This document shows, one piece after another, positions 1-9,103 of a stretch of 64,000 nt of DNA (position 1 is the first letter of the stretch; each line of letters opens with the position of its first letter). The stretch is from Spartinivicinus marinus (GTDB lineage Bacteria; Pseudomonadota; Gammaproteobacteria; Pseudomonadales; Zooshikellaceae), in NCBI RefSeq assembly GCF_026309355.1, contig NZ_JAPJZK010000001.1, forward strand, positions 4,422,501 to 4,486,500, read 5' to 3'. The notes beneath the pieces were generated by a model that saw only the letters and a program-made list of their open reading frames with translations, was not told where the DNA came from and made no database searches. The position numbers were made by a program, and so were the translations under genes.

Positions 1-426
1 GCCTAACAGTAATTCACCTGGTCTACCGTGGCTAAAAATATGAACAGCATCTATGGTATGATGACTGTTAACAGCTTTAGCAATAATCGCTAGCCCATTC
101 TGATCCGCTGGAATCGGGTAAACAGTAATAGTATCATCCAGCGCGTTCACAATATCCTGTGCATTTTTCAGGTTTAAATCGACAAAGGCTACAGTTGTCG
201 GTAAGTCTGAGTTGACCTGTTCTAGAGCGGTTAATAGTGCCTGATGCTCAGCTGCTTCTTGCTGAGCAGCCTCATGATTATCTACTTCAATATCTGTATC
301 ATTGGCAAGATCAGCTTCAACTGTCATTGCACCATCAAAAAGCAGACGGGGCTCTAATAGTTCAATATATGAAGTAATATCAAAAGCTGGGGAGGAGGTT
401 GTGATTTTTTTATTAGTTTTTTTCAT
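1..426 (-). CDS. N-terminus of a giant LEPR-motif / DUF4347 surface protein (partial)
   Basis: Reading the minus strand from an ATG at 424-426 gives 142 open codons that run off the window edge, so only the N-terminus is present. Residues about 22-31 read LLEPRLLFDGA, the LEPR-xLL motif found at the start of very large, probably secreted or surface-anchored repeat proteins. The end of the visible part reads DAVHIFSHGRPGELLLG, the hallmark core of DUF4347, which follows that motif in such proteins. The rest (cadherin-like, VCBS or other repeats) would lie outside the window. The acidic stretch of about residues 36-60 is a linker. The family is usually annotated as an adhesin; its function here is inferred. 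Confidence 0.8.
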   Translation of the reverse strand, partial: MKKTNKKITTSSPAFDITSYIELLEPRLLFDGAMTVEADLANDTDIEVDNHEAAQQEAAEHQALLTALEQVNSDLPTTVAFVDLNLKNAQDIVNALDDTITVYPIPADQNGLAIIAKAVNSHHTIDAVHIFSHGRPGELLLG

Positions 427-599
427 GAACTATACTAATAGTTACTTCTTTTTTTTATAAAAAAAATAAGTGTCATAAGGACTATGAATATAATAGTAGA
501 TGAGGAGTGCTTAATCCCTATAGCATTTATACGTGGGTAGCATTTGGTGTGTTGGGCGTCAGTTCACTCTTGAACTCTGGTTTATAGACTAGCTTTGAG

Positions 600-1346
600 T
601 TAATCAGGTTGCCATTCAATATAGGGTTGATGGATTTTTTGGGTGATTTTTTGCAGTGTTCCATTCGCTTTGAGTTTACGTAATGCTTCTGAAATAATGG
701 TATCTATTTCTTCTCGTTTTTTACCTTTGGGAATAACGACAGATGAGTCCCACTGATAATATAATTCTCGTCGAACATTTTTAATTCTATTTTTTCGGAT
801 GTAACTGTCAACGGCATCTTGCTCCATAATGTATCCCTCAATCCTGTCATTCACAAGCATTGTTACTCCGCTTGCTATGGTGGTGAGTGCTTGTGTCTTG
901 AAAGGGAAAAAGTGAGTATGTCCCATCATGGTAGCAATAGAGTGCATGCTTAGATTCATTCTATTTAGTTTTGGTTTCGCTGCGTTTGTATATAAAATAA
1001 AAGCAACTTGAGTGATTCTTTCTGAAGCGTAAGCATAAGGGAGTGTTTCTTCTGCAATGTGAGGTAATCTGATAAGAGGTATATGAAAGTCTGCTTCGCC
1101 ACTAACCACATTACTCAGCGAGCGAGCAAATGGGTAAAGGACAATTGAAATTTCTCCCTCTGTGTACACTTTATCTATAGCTTGCACAACTTCTACAAAG
1201 CCGCCTTTGGGTTGGCCATTGGGCCCATACTCAGAATGAATAGGCAATATTGCTAGACTGGCTGTTAAATCTCTGGCGTTTACTTTGTTGAGTGTGGTTA
1301 AAAGGAAAAAAATTACCCCCCCAAAGATAATGCCGTAAATGTTCAT
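600..1346 (-). CDS. Periplasmic solute-binding-like protein (SBP_bac_3 type)
   Basis: A 248-residue protein with an N-terminal signal peptide (hydrophobic residues about 5-20, likely cleavage after VNA near 24). The remainder has the layout of family-3 extracellular solute-binding proteins: an early YGPNG..GGFVEVVQAI segment, YPFARSL and IPLIRLPHIAEETLPY. There is no permease or ATPase gene beside it, so it is an orphan of the kind common in marine gammaproteobacteria, either serving a distant transporter or sensing a ligand. Two similar orphans occur at 22336-23127 and 35143-35919. The ligand cannot be told from sequence. Confidence 0.75.
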   Translation of the reverse strand: MNIYGIIFGGVIFFLLTTLNKVNARDLTASLAILPIHSEYGPNGQPKGGFVEVVQAIDKVYTEGEISIVLYPFARSLSNVVSGEADFHIPLIRLPHIAEETLPYAYASERITQVAFILYTNAAKPKLNRMNLSMHSIATMMGHTHFFPFKTQALTTIASGVTMLVNDRIEGYIMEQDAVDSYIRKNRIKNVRRELYYQWDSSVVIPKGKKREEIDTIISEALRKLKANGTLQKITQKIHQPYIEWQPD

Positions 1347-1444
1347 GTTTAGATGCTTAGTAGTCGGCTATTAGTTGTTTGCTATGTATTATAGCCTTTA
1401 TCTTAATAACCAGGTGAGCATCATAAGTCACCTGATTGACTAAG

Positions 1445-1840
1445 TTATTTTACAATATACATCCCTTCACTTTGTGGGCGTGTCAGTTTGAAACCAAACT
1501 TTTCATACAGTGCCGGGACATCAGCCATTAAACATATATACGAGTCTTTTGGTGCTTCCTTGTCTAGAAAGCTCATAATGTGTTCCATTATTATTCGGCC
1601 TAACCCTTTACCTTGATGCTCAGGTTCAACAGCAATATCAACAATATCAAAATTTAGTGCACCATCACCAACAACTCTACCCATGCCAATAGGTTTGTTA
1701 TTTAAACGGATATGTACACCATAAATACTTTTTGGTAAGGCTTTTTCTGCAGTTTGTTTAGATCTTGGACTTAATCCAGAAACCTGGCGCAGACGAAGAA
1801 AGTTTTCGGCATCAACGACTTCTTCTATAATCTGGTACAT
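1445..1840 (-). CDS. GNAT-family N-acetyltransferase
   Basis: A 131-residue single-domain acetyltransferase, probably cytoplasmic, transferring acetyl from acetyl-CoA to an amine. The acetyl-CoA pyrophosphate loop is visible as VEPEHQGKGLGRIIM (about residues 75-89), and the C-terminal YEKFGFK is the usual GNAT end motif. The ATG at 1840 is preferred over the TTG one codon upstream because a GGGGA ribosome-binding site lies just before it. The protein reads away from its neighbours and appears monocistronic. The substrate is unknown. Confidence 0.85.
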   Translation of the reverse strand: MYQIIEEVVDAENFLRLRQVSGLSPRSKQTAEKALPKSIYGVHIRLNNKPIGMGRVVGDGALNFDIVDIAVEPEHQGKGLGRIIMEHIMSFLDKEAPKDSYICLMADVPALYEKFGFKLTRPQSEGMYIVK

Positions 1841-2187
1841 CAATTTCCCCTAATATTGCTGGCGACTAATGAGTGATAAATTATAGGCTTATTTTAGTCT
1901 GTAATAGTAGGGTAATTAAACATAAATTTAATGGTTTTAAGATAAATAAATGTAATTGTAAGTATAAACTTACTCTGTAAGAAAAAATCAATTCAATTAA
2001 TACATGAGTCCGGTGGATAAATATAATTCTCTTTGGTAGTTTATTGGCCTGTTAAGTTGGTTGTTGCATGTTTTGTTTAATGGCTAAATTAAAAAAATAT
2101 AAATATAAACGAAAGTCTATAGAGGAAATACTCCTTAGACGCTTTTCTCTATAACTGTATGTGAAGGATTAGACCCAAGGAAAGGTT
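1841..2187. other. Intergenic, AT-rich, no gene seen
   Basis: This stretch lies between divergent genes, so it should carry promoters for the GNAT gene (minus) and the small secreted protein (plus). An AAGGAAAGG ribosome-binding site sits directly before 2188. No open frame, repeat or strong hairpin stands out. Confidence 0.5.
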
Positions 2188-2577
2188 ATGTTAAAAAAAC
2201 TATTACTATCATCAATATTCGCTGTTACTTCAATAACAAGTGTCTATGCGACAGAGGGCGTTAATGAAGCAGAGCCAATAGCTGCCTCTTGTCAAGGTTC
2301 TTGGAGACTGACTTGTTCCACGCCTGCTACATGCGGTAATTTTGCTAGCACTCAAAGAGGCTATGTATCTGATAATGGCTGCTCGGTTCACTGGGGGCCT
2401 CACCAGTCAATAGGTTGCTCTAACCCTGGTTACAGAGCGGTGACTGTGGGTAAAAGTGGTGATGACCGTTATACAGAATGGTATTTCAGTTATACTAATC
2501 GTGGTCGTTGCCCTGTGAAGGCGGTTGTTCATACACCGGGCCAAAAAGTAAGCGTATTTAAGGTGTTAATTCAGTAG
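2188..2577 (+). CDS. Small secreted cysteine-rich protein, unknown
   Basis: A 129-residue precursor with a clear Sec signal peptide (MLKKLLLSS..., cleavage probably after VYA near residue 22). The mature part of about 107 residues has six cysteines (SCQG, LTCS, ATCG, NGCS, IGCS, GRCP), enough for three disulphides, and is rich in Gly, Ser, Thr and Trp. This composition suits a stable exported protein such as a small toxin, inhibitor or binding protein. No family was recognised. It is preceded by a strong AAGGAAAGG ribosome-binding site and has no operon partner. Confidence 0.75.
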   Translation: MLKKLLLSSIFAVTSITSVYATEGVNEAEPIAASCQGSWRLTCSTPATCGNFASTQRGYVSDNGCSVHWGPHQSIGCSNPGYRAVTVGKSGDDRYTEWYFSYTNRGRCPVKAVVHTPGQKVSVFKVLIQ

Positions 2578-2824
2578 CAACTGTTGTTCCTTGTTATTGC
2601 TTCATCCATGGATAGGCTCGTTTTATTTAAAGTTAGCTGAAATAACAAATAAACGCCTTCATTAGTAATCAACACAGCTGGCCCTGGCGTTAGTTGTGTT
2701 GGTTCCTGCTTTATCTGTATTCTTCTCTTTCTTAACCGAACTAAACTGTATATTTTAAGCTCATATATCCTCAGGGTAGGGTATTTAGTGATGTGACAGG
2801 TATTTTATAGGGTAATCATCTTCT

Positions 2825-4222
2825 ATGGCTGGATATTGGCAGCGAATTCAACAGCAAGGGCAGCAGCTTTTAAAGCGTACTTTTGATCGGCATCTTCGCT
2901 TGGCGGTAACAGGGTTGAGCCGTAGTGGCAAAACCGCATTTATTACATCGTTGGTCAATCAGTTATTGGAAGGCACTCATAGTCAACAGTTGCCGTTTTT
3001 TGAAGTGATTCAGGATGATCGCTTATTAGGTGTGCGGCGTGTACAACAACCCCATCCAGAAGTGGCCAGCTTTCGCTATGATCTTGCGTTACAGTCGTTA
3101 TCTGGCGATCAGCCAGAATGGCCTGAACCAACTAAAGGGTTAAGTGAAATACGGTTGGCGTTGCGCTTTTTGCCTGCGACAGGGTTATCTAGCTGGCTTG
3201 CTGAACCAGTAACACTGCTGCTGGATATTGTTGACTACCCTGGTGAGTGGCTACTGGACTTACCAATGCTGGAGCAAAGCTTTGCTAGTTGGAGTGAGCA
3301 GCAGTGGGCATTACTTAATCAGGCGCCGCGTTTGGAGCTTGCCAGTGACTGGTTAAATCGTGTAGCCGCGCTTGATTTTAATGAAGCAACTGATGATCAG
3401 TTAATCAGAGAACTTGCTGAGCAATATACGACACTTATCCAGCGATTTCGGGTGGAGCTGGGATTACATTTTTTGCAACCTGGACGATTTTTATTACCAG
3501 GTGAAATGAAAGGCGCACCGATACTCAATTTTTTCCCTATTCCTGTAACCTCGCAGGATAAAAAGACTAGTGACAGTTTGTTGGCAGAGCTAACCCGTCG
3601 TTATGACAGTTATTGCGAACAGGTTGTTAAGCGCTTTTATAAAGAACATTTTGCCCAGGTTGATCGACAAATTGTTTTAGCAGACTGCTTGCAGCCCTTA
3701 AATGCAGGGCCAGGTAGCTTTAATGACTTACAGCTTGCACTGGAGCAAATTGCAGAAAGTTTTAGTTATGGTAAAAGCAGCTTTCTTACACGTTTATTTT
3801 CACCCAAGATAGATCGTCTGTTATTTGTTGCAACCAAGGCCGATCATGTCACGCCAGATCAGCATGGTCATTTGGTGGGCTTATTAGCAGAGCTGGTTCA
3901 AGGGATTAAACGTCATGTGCGGTTTGATGGTATTACAGTTGAGTCGATGGCTTTGGCATCAATTAGAGCGACGCAGGCAGGTTTTTGTGATTACCAAGGA
4001 AAACAAATACCTGCAATTGAGGGATATCAACTAACGGATCGTAGCTTATTGACCTTATTTCCTGGAGAAGTACCTGGTTCTCCACCTAAGGCTGATTATT
4101 GGCAGAAGAAGCCGTTTCAATTTGTTGAGTTTTTTCCGCCGGCTAAGCAGCTGAATCAGCCACTCCCGCATATTCGGATGGATCAGGCATTGGATTTTTT
4201 ACTGGGAGATAAACTGCAATGA
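2825..4222 (+). CDS. ycjX: YcjX-family GTPase-like stress protein
   Basis: A 465-residue protein of the YcjX/DUF463 family, a P-loop NTPase. The Walker A motif is TGLSRSGKTAF (about residues 29-39) and a Walker-B/G3-like DIVDYPGEW lies near residue 137. Length matches the family. The stop overlaps the start of the following YcjF-like gene by ATGA, so they are translationally coupled. In Escherichia coli the pair belongs to the phage-shock regulon driven by sigma54 and PspF. No convincing sigma54 box was seen upstream, and pspA is not in this window, so regulation here is open. Confidence 0.92.
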   Translation: MAGYWQRIQQQGQQLLKRTFDRHLRLAVTGLSRSGKTAFITSLVNQLLEGTHSQQLPFFEVIQDDRLLGVRRVQQPHPEVASFRYDLALQSLSGDQPEWPEPTKGLSEIRLALRFLPATGLSSWLAEPVTLLLDIVDYPGEWLLDLPMLEQSFASWSEQQWALLNQAPRLELASDWLNRVAALDFNEATDDQLIRELAEQYTTLIQRFRVELGLHFLQPGRFLLPGEMKGAPILNFFPIPVTSQDKKTSDSLLAELTRRYDSYCEQVVKRFYKEHFAQVDRQIVLADCLQPLNAGPGSFNDLQLALEQIAESFSYGKSSFLTRLFSPKIDRLLFVATKADHVTPDQHGHLVGLLAELVQGIKRHVRFDGITVESMALASIRATQAGFCDYQGKQIPAIEGYQLTDRSLLTLFPGEVPGSPPKADYWQKKPFQFVEFFPPAKQLNQPLPHIRMDQALDFLLGDKLQ

Positions 4223-5325
4223 GCAAACAAGATGAACAATTGCATCAAGCAGTTCACTTTGACAAATCATTAGCTGAACAACAGCAACCAGAGAAAGTCC
4301 AACAACGCCAAGACTTTTCAGCAGATCAATTTACGCCAAAGTTGGAGCAACCTATTGAGCAAGCTTTACCCTTAGCCCCTCAACCGACCAAGTCATTAAC
4401 AGGGCGCTGGCTGCTGATTGCGGCAGGGTTGGTGGGGGCTGGTGCGTTGGCCGAATTAACTTGGTTTTTAGTTGATCAGTGGCAGCATAACCAGTTGATT
4501 GCAACTGCTTATACTGCTGGCGTTGCCCTGTTGGTTGCTTGCCTGAGTAAGGTGCTGTTTGGGGAGCTTCGCAGTTTAACTAAGTTAAAAAAACTACGGC
4601 AATGGCAGCGGAAGGCTAATCGCTTACAACAAAGCGAGCAACAAGGAGAGGCAATTCGTTTTGTTAAAAGGTTAAGTCAGCGAAGTGGCTATCGCACGAC
4701 AGATGGCTATCAACAATGGTTAAATGCTGTTAATAGTAGCCATAATGATGCAGAAGTCCTTACGCTCTATAGCCAAACTGTACTGAAACCACTGGATAGT
4801 CAAGCTGAACAGATTGTTTATCGCTGGTCCTCAGAAGCCGCCTTATTAGTGGCAATTAGTCCTTTGGCTATTACAGATATGCTAATCCTGGGTTGGCGTA
4901 ATATTAAAATGATTGATAAGTTATGCGAGGTTTACGGTGTCAAGTTAGGCTACTGGAGCCGTATTTCTCTTATTCGTACGGTATTTCGTAATATGGTTTA
5001 TACCGGGGCTACGGAGCTTATTGCCGATATTGGTATGGACTTATTAGGTGCGGAATTGGCTGGCCGGGTTTCCACTCGTTTTACTCAAGGAATGGGGGCT
5101 GGTCTGCTTACCGCTAGGCTGGGTTACCAGGCAATCAATTTATGTCGGCCGATCCCTTTTGCTGTTAAACAAAAACCTCGCTTAAAGCATATCTATGGAC
5201 AGTTAATGACTTACTTGAAACAACAGTTTATGGATAACTTACTGGCGAGTGTTAAGCCTGGTAGCAAGCAGCAATTAAGTAAGAAAAGTGATGGTGTAAG
5301 TGGAGGCAGTCCAGAAGCAGAGTAA
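4219..5325 (+). CDS. ycjF: YcjF / TIGR01620-family inner-membrane protein
   Basis: A 368-residue protein with a long polar, Gln-rich N-terminus (about 1-65), two adjacent transmembrane segments (about 68-88 and 97-115) and a cytoplasmic domain containing the conserved run WSSEAALLVAISPLAITDMLILGWRN near 203-228. This is the UPF0283/YcjF architecture. It overlaps ycjX by four bases, and the two products are expected to act together at the membrane under envelope stress. The molecular role of the family is still unclear. Confidence 0.9.
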   Translation: MSKQDEQLHQAVHFDKSLAEQQQPEKVQQRQDFSADQFTPKLEQPIEQALPLAPQPTKSLTGRWLLIAAGLVGAGALAELTWFLVDQWQHNQLIATAYTAGVALLVACLSKVLFGELRSLTKLKKLRQWQRKANRLQQSEQQGEAIRFVKRLSQRSGYRTTDGYQQWLNAVNSSHNDAEVLTLYSQTVLKPLDSQAEQIVYRWSSEAALLVAISPLAITDMLILGWRNIKMIDKLCEVYGVKLGYWSRISLIRTVFRNMVYTGATELIADIGMDLLGAELAGRVSTRFTQGMGAGLLTARLGYQAINLCRPIPFAVKQKPRLKHIYGQLMTYLKQQFMDNLLASVKPGSKQQLSKKSDGVSGGSPEAE

Positions 5326-5350
5326 GTAGTGAAGGGGCATTTTATATTGA

Positions 5351-5382
5351 ATTGTGGAAGGTGGTATACCTCCCACAATTTT
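5351..5382. terminator. Bidirectional hairpin between ycjF and sodB
   Basis: ATTGTGG (5351-5357) pairs with CCACAAT (5373-5379), and the inner GG/CC bases extend the stem. It is followed by a short T run on the plus strand. It sits between convergent genes and could end both transcripts. Confidence 0.65.
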
Positions 5383-5397
5383 GTTTAACGGGAAAAC

Positions 5398-5979
5398 TTA
5401 GCCAGCAAAGTTACCTGCAACAAATTCCCAGTTAACCAGCTGCCAGAAAGCTTTTAAGTAGTCGGGGCGTACATTGCGGTAGTCGATGTAATAAGCATGT
5501 TCCCATACATCAACTGTGAGCAAAGGCTTTTGGTTGCCAGTTAACGGGGTAGCCGCATTACTGGTATTGACAATTTCTACGCTGCCATCAGGATTTTTTA
5601 CCAGCCAGGTCCAGCCAGAACCAAAGTTGTTAACGGCTTTGTCTGTTAATTGAGCTTGAAACTCAGCAAAAGAGCCAAATGCTTCGTTAATTGCTGCAGC
5701 CAATTCACCAGTAGGCTCACCACCACCATTGGGGCTTAGACAGTTCCAGTAGAAAGTATGATTCCAGACTTGAGCTGCGTTATTAAATACGCCACCTTCA
5801 GAGTTTTTAACAATATACTCTAAGTCTTTACCAGCAAAATCAGTGCCTTCGATCAGGCCATTTAGCTTAACAACATAAGTATTATGGTGCTTGCCATAAT
5901 GGTAATCCAAGGTTTCTTTGGAAATATGAGGTTCAAGCGCATCACGTTCATAAGGAAGAGCAGGCAATTCAATAGCCAT
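5398..5979 (-). CDS. sodB: Iron superoxide dismutase
   Basis: A 193-residue cytoplasmic enzyme converting superoxide to oxygen and hydrogen peroxide. All four metal ligands are visible: His27, His74, Asp157 and His161, the last two in DVWEHAYY. Gln70 in [13 protein letters not shown] is the position characteristic of Fe-type enzymes. Length equals that of E. coli SodB. The ATG at 5979 has a GGAG ribosome-binding site. The gene is transcribed alone and convergently with ycjF. Confidence 0.97.
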   Translation of the reverse strand: MAIELPALPYERDALEPHISKETLDYHYGKHHNTYVVKLNGLIEGTDFAGKDLEYIVKNSEGGVFNNAAQVWNHTFYWNCLSPNGGGEPTGELAAAINEAFGSFAEFQAQLTDKAVNNFGSGWTWLVKNPDGSVEIVNTSNAATPLTGNQKPLLTVDVWEHAYYIDYRNVRPDYLKAFWQLVNWEFVAGNFAG

Positions 5980-6275
5980 TGTGGTTACTCCATTTATTAT
6001 TCAATCAGGCTTAATAATAGGGTATGTCTTATATAGACAATAACTTCAAATAAGGCAATACAATGACATCGTTTTTACATGCTTACTTTTACATCAATTG
6101 TCTTTTGTAAAAAAAGATGTATGACCAATGTGTTGCATATTGCTCAAAGATTGCCTTTGAATAACCATCTTTTGTCGGCCTTGCTTTGAGTTTATACCCT
6201 ACAGACTTCAGAAGTAGGCAAATCATAGCACTCAAGAGATGCCTTTTCTATGGGATAAAAAGTAGGGTTAATTGG
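5980..6275. other. Upstream region of sodB
   Basis: This contains the sodB ribosome-binding site and, on the minus strand, a plausible sigma70 -10 element TATATAAG near 6030. No Fur box is apparent and no gene was found. The downstream half, toward 6276, is featureless. Confidence 0.4.
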
Positions 6276-6305
6276 AACCTGAATACTTCATAAAGTATTC
6301 AGGTT
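6276..6305 (-). terminator. Perfect 13-bp hairpin after the saccharopine-dehydrogenase-like gene
   Basis: AACCTGAATACTT (6276-6288) pairs perfectly with AAGTATTCAGGTT (6293-6305) around a 4-base loop. It lies 30 bases past the stop of the minus-strand gene at 6337. It lacks a real T tract, so it may act as a transcript stabiliser or weak terminator. Confidence 0.55.
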
Positions 6306-6336
6306 TAAGAGGTAGCCAATGGATGAAATATTCGGG

Positions 6337-7461
6337 TTAAAGGGCTTGGGTATTGGTTTTGAATGTACCACTAATGACTTTGATTCTAGAAGTGCCTGGT
6401 AGGCTTTCTATAGTGTTTCTACCCATTAGTTGTGAAGGAGTAAAATAACCACCTTCACCACGGTAGTGCAACAAGTGTTGTACAGCTAATAAAGTGCCTG
6501 CCACTGTTAGCTGGTAGCCATTGGGGGTGGTTAGATAGGCTTGTTTGATATCGCCTTGGTCATTTTTAACTTCTCCCCAAACATATACTTTGCTTTGTAA
6601 TCGCTCTTGCTCTGAGGGACCACGACATTTACGTGATGCTTGGTATTTTAAAAAGCGTTGTATGGGTGATAGCGATAGTAAAGGACGATACCAGCGTAGT
6701 CGGCGCAAGCGATGAATACTTGCAGGAGATAGAGGTATATAGACTTCGATATTAGGTATATGGGTTGAAAAATAAGCAGTTGCGACATCCCCCCAAGGGA
6801 TAGTGACAGCCTGTTTTAAGCCATTACCAAAATCAATCTTACGCTGTCTATATCCAAGCGGCACAGTTTTAATAATACCATTTTCACGAATTTTACAGCC
6901 GAGCTTTACTCCTTCAATAGCGGTTTTCATAGTGCCAGGGCTTAACTGACTTTTGTTGTCAAAGCCCAGTGCTAAATAATTAGCATCAGGTAGTGCATTT
7001 TTCAGGGTTGCTGCAATACAGTCAGTCGGAATAACATCAAAACCTACTCCAGGGCAAAGTACTACATTAGCTGCTTTAGCTGCCTGGTGTTGAGCAAAAA
7101 TTGCTGTAAATACATCGATTTCACCTGTTATATCAAGATAGTGAGTACCTTGGTTTATACATGCTGAAACCACTGCTTTACTCGTGCTGGAAAAAGGGCC
7201 TGCACAAAGTACCACAAGATTAATATCTGCCAATGCTTGATTGACAATGTCCTGGTCAGCCAAATCAAAAATACGATAAGACAACCCTAGTTCTATCGCT
7301 AAGGGGGCAATTTCTTGATCATTGCGCCCAGCCAAAATAGGCTCTAACCCTTGCTTTACCGCATCTTTGGCTATTAGACGACCGGTATAACCATTGGCAC
7401 CATAAATAAGCCACTTAGGCGTTTGTTGGGTTTTTATTGTCCCTGACTGGCTTTCCAGCAT
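6337..7461 (-). CDS. Saccharopine dehydrogenase-like NAD(P)-binding oxidoreductase
   Basis: A 374-residue protein with an N-terminal Rossmann fold: WLIYGANGYTGRLIAKDA carries the GxxGYTG nucleotide motif, followed by LAGRN. It belongs to the saccharopine-dehydrogenase-like / trans-acting enoyl reductase group, which is not the lysine enzyme itself. A C-terminal region with TPNGYQLT and GGYFTPSQLMG matches the group. The ATG at 7461 is chosen because CGGAG lies before it; a TTG six codons upstream overlaps that site. Substrate unknown, possibly a lipid or polyketide intermediate. Confidence 0.8.
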   Translation of the reverse strand: MLESQSGTIKTQQTPKWLIYGANGYTGRLIAKDAVKQGLEPILAGRNDQEIAPLAIELGLSYRIFDLADQDIVNQALADINLVVLCAGPFSSTSKAVVSACINQGTHYLDITGEIDVFTAIFAQHQAAKAANVVLCPGVGFDVIPTDCIAATLKNALPDANYLALGFDNKSQLSPGTMKTAIEGVKLGCKIRENGIIKTVPLGYRQRKIDFGNGLKQAVTIPWGDVATAYFSTHIPNIEVYIPLSPASIHRLRRLRWYRPLLSLSPIQRFLKYQASRKCRGPSEQERLQSKVYVWGEVKNDQGDIKQAYLTTPNGYQLTVAGTLLAVQHLLHYRGEGGYFTPSQLMGRNTIESLPGTSRIKVISGTFKTNTQAL

Positions 7462-7810
7462 ATGTTGAGGCTCCGGCAACTGATGTAGTAAGTGGCAGTT
7501 ACGCCTGCCTAAAATTTTCTATTCAGAACAAAGTGATTCAGGTTGCTTCAGGGCTAGTAGGCTATTAGGGTAGGTGGAGTTAATCAAGGAAATTGTGACT
7601 TGGTTATGATGTTATCAGCTGAATGATATACAGTCAGTTAGTACATCAGAAAACAAGTATTGCAATAAATAAGGTAGTGCTAGTTTATAGTGTGCATGTA
7701 TCACAAGTAGTATGGTTAAAATTAACTAATAAATAGGCTCAAAGCCTATTGGTGAATAGTAACCAATATTCTACAATGGCTGGCAATGATAAAGGGTGAG
7801 AAGTTTTGCG
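7462..7810. other. Intergenic between divergent genes
   Basis: Promoters for both flanking genes are expected here. A small inverted repeat AATAGGCTCAAAGCCTATT is visible near 7732-7750, close to the plus-strand gene. Nothing else was identified. Confidence 0.4.
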
Positions 7811-8662
7811 ATGACTGATAACCGATACGATGAATATGATGATTTACCCAGTGTATCGATTGCAGATGATGATATTGATAGCAGACACTATGGCAGACCA
7901 AAAACAATCGTGAAAAAGTCCAGTCCACTGCTTGCATTTGTCGTCTTTCTGCTAGTAATAGCGGTGGCTGCACTGGGTGGGGTTGGTTATTTAACCATCG
8001 ACAAGCTTAGGAAAGAAAACGCCAGTCTTAAAAAATCTCAGCAAAAAACGCTAACTATTTTGAGTGAAGTGACGGGTAAGCTGTCAGCTACAGGAGCAGA
8101 TTTGGCTAAGACGACTTCTAAACGTGAAGCGCAACGTGTCAAAATGAAAGAGCAGCTGGAGTTGGCCCATACTGAGATTCGTAAGTTATGGGACTTATCT
8201 AACAAGCGTAACAAACCAGATATTGTAGCTAACCAGCAAGCCGCAGAAAAAAATGCAAAAGCCATTGCCAAGCTAACGAATGAGCTTGGTGATAAAGCAA
8301 GTACAGTCGAGCAGCTGGCAAAGGACTATAAAACAAGCCAGGCCAAAATAGCTACGTTAACTACTGAGTTAGCTCAGTTGAAAAAAGCAAATGCCAAGTT
8401 AAGCAAACAGCTAAATAAACAACCGAGGTCTAACCCAGCGGATGAAACAGCAATTTCTGTATTAACAGAGCAGTTAAATCAATTGGAACAAACTGTTGCA
8501 ACCCTTTCAGCACAGCAAAAGTTGGCAGGACAACAGGATAAGGCCAAGCAAGCTGATTTACTCAAGCAAGTGGAAGCCCATGCTGAAACACTAAAAGCGA
8601 TAGATGCATTTAGGCGACAAGTAAATAATCAATTGCTTCAAATTAAGAAAAAGCTTAAGTAA
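7811..8662 (+). CDS. Single-pass membrane protein with long coiled coil
   Basis: A 283-residue protein with an acidic cytoplasmic N-terminus (many Asp and Tyr), one transmembrane helix (about residues 41-62) and then almost 220 residues of heptad-rich, Lys/Gln/Ala-rich coiled coil (KLTNELGDKASTVEQLAKDY and similar). The predicted orientation is inside-N, with the coil in the periplasm. The ATG at 7811 is preferred because AGGGTGAG stands about ten bases before it; a GTG at 7796 would overlap that site. It may be an envelope or division-related scaffold. No defined family was recognised. Confidence 0.75.
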   Translation: MTDNRYDEYDDLPSVSIADDDIDSRHYGRPKTIVKKSSPLLAFVVFLLVIAVAALGGVGYLTIDKLRKENASLKKSQQKTLTILSEVTGKLSATGADLAKTTSKREAQRVKMKEQLELAHTEIRKLWDLSNKRNKPDIVANQQAAEKNAKAIAKLTNELGDKASTVEQLAKDYKTSQAKIATLTTELAQLKKANAKLSKQLNKQPRSNPADETAISVLTEQLNQLEQTVATLSAQQKLAGQQDKAKQADLLKQVEAHAETLKAIDAFRRQVNNQLLQIKKKLK

Positions 8663-8675
8663 TCAGCTGATAGGG

Positions 8676-8721
8676 AAATCCCACTAGGTGAGCCTTTTTC
8701 ACTGTTGTTAGTGGGATTTTC
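8676..8721 (+). terminator. Rho-independent-type terminator
   Basis: AAATCCCACTA (8676-8686) pairs perfectly with TAGTGGGATTT (8709-8719), followed by TTC. It lies directly after the coiled-coil gene. Confidence 0.7.
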
Positions 8722-9103
8722 AATAAGCTTCACTCCTGCCGTTTGATTGATATGCCGTCTTATTTTTTCTTTAACCAACCCGAATGATATACAACAGATA
8801 TCTATTTATCATTTGTTGTGTCTACTGATTCTTATCTTGAGGAATATTGTTAATAATTCAATATAAATAAGTTGGTTTAGTTCACGTCAAAAGCTAATGA
8901 CACCGCTATAATCCATTGAATTGAGGCAAGTTATTCATGGGGTGAGACTCGGGTAATGCTATTGTGTGGTTATTTGTAAATTAATAGTAGTATGGTGGAA
9001 GTCGTTTCTCAGTAATCCATGAGTTAACCTGTAGCCAACGAGTCTTATATAAAAAAGGTAATATATACCTGCTTCAGCGGCCGGTATAATTAGAGTAGTT
9101 ATC
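8722..9103. other. Intergenic, no gene seen
   Basis: AT-rich leader of the lipoprotein gene. No credible open frame, repeat or motif was found on either strand; minus-strand open stretches here have no ribosome-binding site. Confidence 0.4.
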
